From the NCBI GenBank assembly GCA_036652035.1, contig JAVVWR010000057.1, positions 1-20,037 of the forward strand: DNA of 20,037 bases, given 5' to 3'. The translations under genes and the position numbers were made by a program. Position 1 is the first letter of the stretch, and each line of letters begins with the position of its first letter. Under the pieces are notes generated by a model. The model was not told the DNA's origin and searched no databases. It saw only the letters and a program-made list of their open reading frames with translations. This stretch comes from JAEZVV01 sp036652035. Lineage in GTDB: Bacteria; Pseudomonadota; Gammaproteobacteria; Burkholderiales; Burkholderiaceae_F. This document shows, in pieces, positions 14,501 through 20,037 of the stretch.

Positions 14501-14668
14501 AGCAAAGCTCTCCGGTTGGGTCGTCTCCACCCAGGCCAGCAGGTCGGGCAGGAAGAGGCCGCTGGCGCGGTCGAACTGCGCCGCGTCGCCCTCGGCATAA
14601 AGCCAACCCTGGGCGGCCAGGTGAGTGCAGATGTCGGCTTCGAAGTGGTGTTCGCGGTGCAGTGACAT
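11561..14668 (-). CDS. hsdR: Type I restriction endonuclease subunit R (HsdR)
   Basis: A 1035-residue motor and nuclease subunit of a type I restriction-modification complex. The N-terminal nuclease domain carries a PD-(D/E)XK core, D142 in LDLVLFVNG and E156-L-K158 in ATAELKSDF. The SF2 translocase follows: Walker A AGSGKT (about 308-313), VVSDRNVLD, DEAH (420-423), TATPK (477-481), and in the second RecA domain TGFDQPLLCGMYVDK then VQTLSRLNRAHPGK (arginine motif VI). The remaining 350 residues form the helical part that docks to the methylase. The frame extends 31 codons upstream into the preceding gene, but ATG 14668 has AGAGGG with a 6-nt spacer and begins MSLHREHHFE, the usual type I R start. 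It starts 2 nt after the DUF262 gene stop, so the two are translationally coupled. Its TAA shares bases with the opposing cysteine-cluster gene. Confidence 0.95.
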   Translation of the reverse strand: MSLHREHHFEADICTHLAAQGWLYAEGDAAQFDRASGLFLPDLLAWVETTQPESFARLFKTHGAALPQTLAERVRKNLNERGTLDVLRRGVEMLGLREPLRLAQFKPALAVNESTLAAYAANRLRVVRQVRHSPNALQDALDLVLFVNGVAVATAELKSDFTQSVEDAVDQYRFDRPPHPKGGVAEPLLAFPGGALVHFAVSQSEVRMATRLDGAATRFLPFNLGSHGAAGNPPNPAGYATAYLWEEVWARESWLDILHRYLMAKRDEKQQLKSLIFPRYHQWDATRRLVADVLANGPGQRYLIQHSAGSGKTNSIAWTAHFLADLHDANHQKLFDSVLVVSDRNVLDAQLQEAIFDFERTTGVVASITSEHGSKSAQLGQALKDGKKIIVCTIQTFPFALQAVQELAATEGKRFAVIADEAHSSQTGEAAAKLKQLLSAEEWAELQDGGEVDTEALLAAQMEARSGAKGLTTIAFTATPKAKTLELFGRPGPDGLPQPFHVYSMRQAIEEGFILDVLQNYTSYQLAFKLAHEGREYDEKQVERSTAMKGIMQWVRLHPYNIAQKVQCVVEHYRENVQPLLAGRAKAMVVVASRREAVRWQKAIREYIAARGYPLDVLVAFSGEVSDPESYPQAVTETSRELNPGLKGRDIRDAFAEPEYHLLLVANKFQTGFDQPLLCGMYVDKMLGGIQAVQTLSRLNRAHPGKDTTYILDFVNDPADILKAFKTYYDTAELEASTDPHQVYDLRAKLDAAGGYDDFEVERVVQVELDPQGTQKQLDAAIAPVADRLLKRYKAAQHDRANAEALGDDKAALAAKDGMEALVLFKNDMGAYVRLYAFLSQIFDYGNTAIEKRFIFYKRLIPLLDFGRERDTVDLSKVVLTHHSLKNHGRQPLGLSQEGSDKLAPMDAVGSGSVQQKQAAYLAEIIAKVNGLFEGELTDDDQLVYVNGVLKGKLLENETLAQQAASNTKEQFAASPDLREALMNAIMDAFEAHQTMSTQALASARVRNGLKDILLGPAQLYEALRERSGAAATAA

Positions 14669-14670
14669 TC

Positions 14671-16788
14671 TCAACCCTCTGCCTTCTCCAGAGCATCCTG
14701 CGGGGAGGGAAGGTTCGCTCGCCAAGCCGCGTAATTGATGGAGGTCCCCTTCAATCGCCAACTCGTTTGGCCATTGTCAGACCGGGCGAAGACAACTGAC
14801 GAGGCCGCACTTGGGCTAGTGAAAGGAACGTCTCTTGTGAAGTTCAGATGCTTTCCGTCGTCCGAGACGGTAAGCGCCCCAGAGCTAGTCAGGGACTCAC
14901 GTAACGATTGGTAAGTGCCTGGAAGTCCAGTCCAGTCGAGTTTTGCCCGCGACCCCGCGAGCACAACAAACTCTTCGCCGTTCTCGCGCGCAACCGCCGT
15001 CAACCCGTGTTTCGAGCTCGTCAGCTCGAACTCGGTGGGGCCACTGAGCTGGGCAAGCTTCGCCAGCAGCTCTTGAGCCAGGTCTTGCCGAGCGCGCCGG
15101 TTCTCCAGCCGCCAGTGGCTCTCAAGCTTGCGGAGCATGGCTTCCTGACGGTCGCGCATCACGTCAACGGTCCAATTCGCGTGCTGGAGCACTTGCGTGG
15201 TCAGCGCGAACGAAGAGATGCCACCCTTCGTAAAATAAGCGGCCTTCTTGCGGTCGAACTCGTAATTGCTGGCAGCACTGTTCTTCTTTCGGCTCAGCAA
15301 GGTCAGGTTGCCAATCCGGTGCACCCATTGCTGGTGGTCCTGAACGTCGGGCACCCAGGTCTGCCACTCGCTACGTGGGGCAGGTTGCTGCGGCAACACG
15401 TGTTCGACGGTCACCACCTCGTGCGCGTAAGTTGCGCTGGCATCGGAAAGCAGGCGGTCGAGCCGCAGCAGAATCACCGCCAGCGCTCGCGATGAGTGCG
15501 TTGCGTACAGCGGCCCGCTCAACACCTCATAAGTCGCGTATTGCTCTTCCGCGGACAGTTGCAGGGGAGAGTCCTCGGAAAACAGGTCCGCGTGCTTCTC
15601 AATGGCTGCGGTCAGAGCGGAGAAGCGTTCAATGCGCTCGTTCACGCCGCTCTTACGAATGAGCATTGAAAACGCCAGGCGCTCCAGGTCCCGGAAGAAG
15701 TCAAGCATGGCTTCCGGTTGGTTGCGGAAGCGAACAAAGAAGACCAGGGCGGGCGGAACCCAGTCCTTGAACTCCAATCGATTGAGCCAGCGAAGGTGCT
15801 CGTTGACGTGTTCGGCATGGCGTTGGCTAGCGTAGTTGGCCTCGTCGAGCTCATCGAATGCATCCGCCATCGGCAGCAAGACTTCGTCAATGAATGCCTG
15901 CGGCCGGCGGGAGGGTTCGACATGCTCTTTGAACTCTTTGAGCAAAGTTCCTTTCGGCTTGCTCTTTCGGTAGACCATGCGAATGTGACTGAACAGGTCG
16001 CCGAAGGCTTCGCGGCCGAGGTCTTCTTCCTTGTTTTCCCATTTCTGCGTGTACGTATCGCGCAGTTTTTCCGAAACGCCCCCGATGAGTTCGGCCTTGA
16101 GGATGTCAGTGGCGCTGAGGTCTAGCCCTCGGCTGTTGAGCACACCGAAGATGCGGTACGCCGAATCCAAGTCTGGCGTGGCCACCGTCACCAAGAAGCA
16201 GCGGGTGATGATGAACTGGACGAGCCGGGTCAGACTTTCCTGGCCGAGCGCTGTCAGTCGGTCCAGGAAGACTTGCGCGTTCGCCTTCAAGCGGCTTTGC
16301 GCATCAGGCAGCGGGGTATTGATGCAGCAAAGCTTCTCCAGGCCATCCTCGTGTTGGACGTGTTCGCGAAAGAAGCCACGGTCGCGTTCGCGCAACGACA
16401 GGCGGTAGCGGGCCTGGGTGCCTTTCACAAGACTGCCGCGCTCGTAAATGCAACCAGTGATGTCCTTCTGCAGCTCGGGGCTTTCTACCGCGGCGCGGAT
16501 GGCCGCCAGCAGCAGCGTGAGAGTGGTCAACCGTTGCTGTCCGTCCACCACCGTTGCGTCGGCAACCGCCGGTGACTTGATGAGGACGATGCTCCCGAGA
16601 AAATACGGTGCGGCGTCGTTCAAGGACGAAGGCGCATCTGCCAACGCCCCGAGCAAATCGTCCAGTAGTTCCTGCGCCTGGTCAGTGCCCCACGAGTAAG
16701 GGCGCTGGTAGCCAGGGATGGTGAACACGTAGTCGTCGCTGAAAATCTTGGCGAGCGATTGCTCTTGGGCGGTAAGTGTGTGAGCCAC
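14671..16788 (-). CDS. DUF262-DUF1524-DUF4357 protein, GmrSD-like restriction enzyme family
   Basis: A 705-residue protein starting at GTG 16788, with an in-frame stop four codons upstream fixing the maximum length. The N-terminal DUF262 (ParB/GmrS-like, about 5-240) shows IPGYQRPYSW (24-33), VVDGQQRLTTL (80-90, the DGQQR nucleotide-binding motif) and VLNSRGLDLSATDILK (216-231). The DUF1524 His-Me/HNH nuclease domain (about 390-565) has VEHVLPQ (461-467), H490 and GNLTLLSRKKNSAASN (493-508), then FDRKKAAYF. The C-terminal 80 residues resemble DUF4357 (TSPSAASSVVFARSDNGQTSW). GmrSD cleaves modified (glucosylated hydroxymethylcytosine) phage DNA using NTP; SspE has a related layout. Here it sits inside a type I operon directly before hsdR. 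No Shine-Dalgarno precedes the GTG, and a 106-nt gap lies upstream. Confidence 0.85.
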   Translation of the reverse strand: MAHTLTAQEQSLAKIFSDDYVFTIPGYQRPYSWGTDQAQELLDDLLGALADAPSSLNDAAPYFLGSIVLIKSPAVADATVVDGQQRLTTLTLLLAAIRAAVESPELQKDITGCIYERGSLVKGTQARYRLSLRERDRGFFREHVQHEDGLEKLCCINTPLPDAQSRLKANAQVFLDRLTALGQESLTRLVQFIITRCFLVTVATPDLDSAYRIFGVLNSRGLDLSATDILKAELIGGVSEKLRDTYTQKWENKEEDLGREAFGDLFSHIRMVYRKSKPKGTLLKEFKEHVEPSRRPQAFIDEVLLPMADAFDELDEANYASQRHAEHVNEHLRWLNRLEFKDWVPPALVFFVRFRNQPEAMLDFFRDLERLAFSMLIRKSGVNERIERFSALTAAIEKHADLFSEDSPLQLSAEEQYATYEVLSGPLYATHSSRALAVILLRLDRLLSDASATYAHEVVTVEHVLPQQPAPRSEWQTWVPDVQDHQQWVHRIGNLTLLSRKKNSAASNYEFDRKKAAYFTKGGISSFALTTQVLQHANWTVDVMRDRQEAMLRKLESHWRLENRRARQDLAQELLAKLAQLSGPTEFELTSSKHGLTAVARENGEEFVVLAGSRAKLDWTGLPGTYQSLRESLTSSGALTVSDDGKHLNFTRDVPFTSPSAASSVVFARSDNGQTSWRLKGTSINYAAWRANLPSPQDALEKAEG

Positions 16789-16814
16789 GGAAGTTGTCTA
16801 TGTCGTTCGAAGTT

Positions 16815-16845
16815 ACAGGTGTCGAGTTCGCCTGTGATGACAGGT
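16815..16845. promoter_or_regulatory. Repeated ACAGGT motifs in the only gap of the defence operon
   Basis: ACAGGT occurs at 16815-16820 and 16840-16845, with an inverted CCTGT at 16831-16835 that pairs with the second copy (5-bp stem, 4-nt loop). The cluster lies within the 106-nt spacer upstream of the DUF262 gene and might be an operator for an internal promoter. No clear -35/-10 was identified. Confidence 0.3.
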
Positions 16846-16894
16846 ACCTTGGTCGAATTCGTTCCGGTGTCTTGAGCTTGAATCCTCGTGTTGC

Positions 16895-17734
16895 CTACGC
16901 CGTCTTGTCCGGAACACAGAGCTTTGCGCTGTATGCGACCGGCGATAGTTCCACCAATCCATCGACGCCAAATGGCTCACGAATCTCCATGATGACCTTC
17001 GACTTGCCTGGGTCTTCTTCATTGACGAGCACAAGATAGAGATGGCCGCAGCCGCCAAGTCTCTCCAAAGTGCTGCGTTCGCTCTCGGAAATGAAGAAAG
17101 AGTCCTCGCGCCAAGTGGACGACTTAACCTCGATGCAACGCGTCTCTCCGCCGAATTTCGACAGCAGGTCGTATCCGGCGGAGACATCGGAGCTTGTGAG
17201 ACTGGTGACGGCGGCTTCCGGGGCCGCGCAACCCAGCGCTCGGAGTCGATCGCATTCGTAGCGATAGGCGACCTTCTCTCCTGCTTCTCCGGTTCTTCGC
17301 TGGCGTTCAAGCCTCCGCTCCAGTTCATCAAGCGTCAGCTTTGTCGCACGCGATGTCGCTGCAGGTGCGGACACGTCACCTGGCGCTCCGGGAGTTGAGG
17401 TAGCGCCTCGTCCCTTCTTCGTATGCAACGTTCGAAGCACGGACCGAAGCTCTGCTGAGTAGCTGAGGCGGTCCGCGTCTTGAAAGGAAACCGTTGTCGT
17501 TGCTCCGCTCGACCGATACGCGGACACCCGAAAATTGGTCTCGTCGCTGGCCAGCCTTTGAAGAAAGAGTTCAAGCGGCATGTGCTTCTTGTTTGCATAC
17601 ACATGGGGCACTCCCCCTTTGATGGTGATTCGCGGGCTGACGTACTCCTCGGGCGGGTCCGTTCTGTAGAGAATGTGAGGAAATTTATTTCCAACCACCA
17701 AGTCAGTGTATTTACGCATCTTGTTGGGCGGCAT
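16895..17734 (-). CDS. DUF3883-like putative PD-(D/E)XK nuclease
   Basis: A 279-residue protein. Residues about 148-255 match DUF3883, a PD-(D/E)XK-like domain common in defence islands: TGEAGEKVAYRYECDRLRALG (E153), SAGYDLLSKFGG (D189), RCIEVKSSTW (E202-V-K204), FFISESER, and YLVLV. The spaced Glu, Asp and E-V-K are the expected metal-binding and catalytic residues. The N-terminal 110 residues (TDLVVGNKFPHILYRTDPPEEYVSPRI onward) match no domain I recognise. A Thr/Ala/Pro linker at 111-131 and a charged helix (LDELERRLERQRR) join the halves. ATG 17734 overlaps the end of hsdS by 23 nt; a second start at ATG 17719 would reduce the overlap to 8 nt (ATGCGTAA). Neither has a clear ribosome-binding site, consistent with coupling to hsdS. 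Confidence 0.8.
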   Translation of the reverse strand: MPPNKMRKYTDLVVGNKFPHILYRTDPPEEYVSPRITIKGGVPHVYANKKHMPLELFLQRLASDETNFRVSAYRSSGATTTVSFQDADRLSYSAELRSVLRTLHTKKGRGATSTPGAPGDVSAPAATSRATKLTLDELERRLERQRRTGEAGEKVAYRYECDRLRALGCAAPEAAVTSLTSSDVSAGYDLLSKFGGETRCIEVKSSTWREDSFFISESERSTLERLGGCGHLYLVLVNEEDPGKSKVIMEIREPFGVDGLVELSPVAYSAKLCVPDKTA

Positions 17735-19010
17735 TTCGTACGTCGATTTGGCCGGTGACGGCGGCGGCTATGAGGGCGGCGCGACGCTCTTTGAGCAGCG
17801 CAACAGCCTGCTCCGCCGCCATTCTTGTTGAATCGACTTGGGCGGCAACGTCATTCACCCAGTCGATGAGTTCGCGCTGTTCGGGAATCGGAGGTATCGC
17901 AAGAATCACCTCTCGCACGTTCTCAAGACTCAGGCCCTGCTTTAGGCCGTACTGTGAGAGTTCGAATTGCGTGCGTCCGAGAGTGCTCTTGAGCGACGCG
18001 CCCAGAAACGTTGGAAGCACTTTCGCACTAGGACGAATCAGGCAAAGGTGCTGATTCACATAGGCCGGTTCAGGGACGCTTTCGCACACGGCCACGTTGC
18101 CGGTCTTCGCCCCCGTGATACACACCAGAACATCTCCTGATTGCAGGCGCGTCCGCTCCGCTTCGGCGCCGCCATCTACGGGAACGCGCTTGGCAGAGGC
18201 GAATTCAACGCCCATTGAGTCGTTGAGGTCGCCGCTTTGAATGAACAAACTCCCGAACTCAGCGATTTGCTCCGACCAGCCACGCGGACCACTGGTTATG
18301 AACTGGCTAACGACTTTAAGTCGTTGGACTTGCCAATGCGCCGGCACCTGCGCCAGCCACTCCACGCCGGAGTCCTTCATGGCCGCGTCGGGGTTGAGGC
18401 CGCGGGTGACGGCGTGGGAGATGGTGGCCTGGCGCTTCTCGGCCAGCAGGGCGATGAGTTTTTCCTGCTCAGCAATCAGCGCGTCGATTTTGGCGGTTTC
18501 GCGGTCGAGAAAGGCGGCTATTGATGTTTGCTCACTAACTGGTGGAAAAGGTAGATACCCTGACGCCACCTGTTCGACGGTGAGCATCGGAATCGCAGTC
18601 TTGTCGAACGGGAAAAGTCCCTCTCTGCCGCCGACGAAGGTCCAATAAATGAATGGTGGTTGCGCCTCCTGGATTGCAAGTTTTGCCCAAATGGTTGTTT
18701 GGGTGCACGTGGCGTCGTTCATTACGATGCGAGTCATCCCAATCGAGCCGCGCGCTCCAATAATCAAGTCACCATTTTTCAGGCGGACCGAAGGATTTTT
18801 AAAGTAGCCAAACGGTTCCCCGCCTTCGGATGCAGAGTAAACAGGAAATGCTCCTTCACACGGGCCATCCTCCAGCATTTCGCGCAAGATTGTTTGCCCC
18901 ATGCCCAGCATTGCGAGGCGGCGTATTTTGGATTTAGCCCAATGCGATGGAATTTCGCCAAGCCAATCCACCCCGCTGTCCTTGTACTCCGCGTACTTCG
19001 GCAAACTCAT
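17712..19010 (-). CDS. hsdS: Type I restriction-modification specificity subunit S (HsdS)
   Basis: A 432-residue DNA-recognition subunit with the two-fold repeated layout of HsdS. TRD1 starts with YKDSGVDWLGEIPSHW (residues 9-24) and TRD2 with MKDSGVEWLAQVPAHW in the middle of the protein. Each domain is followed by a conserved helical spacer: PPVSEQTSIAAFLDRETAKID continuing to EKRQATISHAVTRGLNP in the centre, and IPPIPEQRELIDWV continuing to LKERRAALIAAAVTGQIDV at the end. The recognition sequence would be bipartite, but cannot be deduced by eye. ATG 19010 overlaps the stop of the RhuM-Fic gene (ATGA) and has GAGGGA 5 nt upstream; the open frame further upstream belongs to that gene. The TRD-coding parts look lower in GC than the spacers, as usual for shuffled recognition domains. 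Confidence 0.95.
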   Translation of the reverse strand: MSLPKYAEYKDSGVDWLGEIPSHWAKSKIRRLAMLGMGQTILREMLEDGPCEGAFPVYSASEGGEPFGYFKNPSVRLKNGDLIIGARGSIGMTRIVMNDATCTQTTIWAKLAIQEAQPPFIYWTFVGGREGLFPFDKTAIPMLTVEQVASGYLPFPPVSEQTSIAAFLDRETAKIDALIAEQEKLIALLAEKRQATISHAVTRGLNPDAAMKDSGVEWLAQVPAHWQVQRLKVVSQFITSGPRGWSEQIAEFGSLFIQSGDLNDSMGVEFASAKRVPVDGGAEAERTRLQSGDVLVCITGAKTGNVAVCESVPEPAYVNQHLCLIRPSAKVLPTFLGASLKSTLGRTQFELSQYGLKQGLSLENVREVILAIPPIPEQRELIDWVNDVAAQVDSTRMAAEQAVALLKERRAALIAAAVTGQIDVRNAAQQDA

Positions 19011-19987
19011 TCCGTTCCCTCGCCATCGACCAGCATGTTCATCACCAGCCGGATCAGGGTGTCCTTCTGCGCAGGGGCCGATTCGGCGACCAGCAGGCAT
19101 AGCGCGGCCAAACCCATGTCGTTGAGCACCGGCTCGCCCCGGGTGTCGAGCAGGCGCTGATTGCGGTTGAGAAAGTCCACGAACAGAAAGGCTGCGCTGC
19201 GTTTGTTGCCGTCGGCAAACGGATGATTCTTGATGACGAAATACAGCAGGTGCGCGGCCTTGGCTTCGATGCTGGGATAGACCGGCTCGCCGAAGGCGGT
19301 TTGTTCAAGATTGCCGAGCAAGGCGGACAGCGCGTCGGCGCGTTCGCGGGCAAACAGCTCGCTTGCCTCGCCCCGCGCCATCAAGCTGGATTTGAGATTG
19401 GCCAGTGCGGCACGCGCCTCATGGGCCGTAGGCAGGGTGCCTCCGGCGCGGGTCGGGGGCTCGGTGAGCAGGCCTTCGTCGTAGCGTTGCAACAGGGCAA
19501 AGGTCTGCGCGTAACGGCTGACAACATCGACCAGGCCGCGCCCTTCCTCAGTACTGAGCACGGGCAAGCGGGCGGCGTGGCGAATGAGGCGCAGCGCGGC
19601 CTCGAGTTCCTGCGCATTGGCTTCGAGCCGCTGGCGGTTCAGCGTGTATCCCCGCGTGAGATGCTCCCGCAGCAGGCGCGTGGCCCATTGCCGAAAGCGC
19701 ACGCCCTCGGGTGACTTGACGCGGTAGCCGACCGAGATGATGAGGTCGAGGTTATGGTGCTCGACCTGATAGGTTTTTCCATCGGCCGCAGTCTGTGCAA
19801 AATTTGCACAGACTGAAGCCGCCTCAAGCTCCCCGTCGGTAAACACGTTGCGGATATGGCGGCCAATGACGGTGCGGTCACGACCGAACAATGCGGCGAT
19901 CTGCTCCTGGCGCAGCCAGACATCACGGCCCTCGACCCGCACCTCGACCACGCCGCTGCTGGCGGTATAGAGGGCGATGCCGCTCAT
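19007..19987 (-). CDS. RhuM-Fic/Doc fusion protein in a type I R-M operon
   Basis: A 326-residue protein. Residues about 10-125 match the RhuM/virulence-protein family: VWLRQEQIAALFGRDRTVIGRHIRNVFTDGEL, then YQVEHHNLDLIISVGYRVKSPEG and VRFRQWATRLLREHLTRGY, a helix-turn-helix-like DNA-binding region with Bro-N-type features. Residues about 150-326 form a Fic/Doc domain with the motif H255-PFADGNKR-263. A lysine at 262 in place of the glycine of HxFx(D/E)GNGR AMPylators resembles Doc, a kinase of EF-Tu, so the chemistry (AMPylation or phosphorylation) is open. No (S/T)xxxE(G/N) inhibitory helix was found. ATG 19987 overlaps the upstream stop (ATGA) with GGGGGAG 8 nt before it. Similar fusions are known next to hsd genes; their role is not settled. 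Confidence 0.9.
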   Translation of the reverse strand: MSGIALYTASSGVVEVRVEGRDVWLRQEQIAALFGRDRTVIGRHIRNVFTDGELEAASVCANFAQTAADGKTYQVEHHNLDLIISVGYRVKSPEGVRFRQWATRLLREHLTRGYTLNRQRLEANAQELEAALRLIRHAARLPVLSTEEGRGLVDVVSRYAQTFALLQRYDEGLLTEPPTRAGGTLPTAHEARAALANLKSSLMARGEASELFARERADALSALLGNLEQTAFGEPVYPSIEAKAAHLLYFVIKNHPFADGNKRSAAFLFVDFLNRNQRLLDTRGEPVLNDMGLAALCLLVAESAPAQKDTLIRLVMNMLVDGEGTE

Positions 19988-20037
19988 TCCGCCAACTCCC
20001 CCAGCATGGCCATGATGCGGGCGGAGACGGCCTTCAG
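19984..20037 (-). CDS. hsdM: C-terminal end of the type I methyltransferase subunit HsdM, cut by window edge
   Basis: The minus-strand frame entering from the right edge reads LKAVSARIMAMLGELAE and stops at 19984-19986. Seventeen residues are too few for a firm call. HsdM is inferred because the next genes are rhuM-fic, hsdS and hsdR, no other methylase is present in the window, and a helical, Ala/Met/Leu-rich tail is compatible with HsdM. It overlaps the RhuM-Fic start by ATGA. Confidence 0.5.
   Translation of the reverse strand: MKAVSARIMAMLGELAE

Noticed and set aside
11561..20037. BREX or DISARM system
   Set aside because: No pglZ, brxL, drmA or drmB-type gene is present; HsdR and HsdS with typical domains make a type I system the better call.

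Overview
The window is high-GC proteobacterial DNA. The closest fit is a betaproteobacterium of the order Burkholderiales, inferred from the protein types (MurB next to a YajQ-family protein, PstS/PhoB, a paired TldD/TldE operon) and from TAGAAT-type -10 elements. It is a scaffold, not a finished sequence: 100 Ns at 6581-6680 are flanked on both sides by the same 55 bp.

Positions 1-11564 look like ordinary chromosome. In order: a TrhA/hemolysin III membrane protein (partial at the left edge) and murB on the minus strand; a divergent yajQ; a CDF metal exporter; then phoB and pstS on the minus strand, with pstS preceded by a striking 11-bp-periodic array of PhoB half-sites. Next come a periplasmic DsbA-like oxidoreductase, the assembly gap, a ZIP metal transporter on the minus strand, and the 3' remnant of a dienelactone hydrolase gene with its terminator still attached. 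A tldD/tldE-like metallopeptidase pair follows, then a META-domain lipoprotein and a small cysteine-cluster protein (YeiW/YkgJ type).

Positions 11561-20037 are a single minus-strand defence operon. It reads, in transcription order: hsdM (last 17 codons only, right edge), a RhuM-Fic/Doc fusion, hsdS, a DUF3883 PD-(D/E)XK-like protein, a DUF262-DUF1524-DUF4357 protein of the GmrSD type, and hsdR. hsdM/rhuM-fic and rhuM-fic/hsdS overlap by ATGA; hsdS overlaps the DUF3883 gene; only 2 nt separate the DUF262 gene from hsdR. The one real break is 106 nt before the DUF262 gene. A type I restriction-modification system therefore carries a Fic-domain protein and two extra nuclease-like genes inside its own operon. 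This is the most interesting part of the window. The two insert genes and the hsdS recognition domains look lower in GC than hsdR, suggesting a mosaic origin.

The boundary between core and defence DNA is abrupt: the stop codons of hsdR and the cysteine-cluster gene share the tetramer TTAA at 11561-11564. No tRNA, rRNA, CRISPR array or intact insertion sequence was seen.
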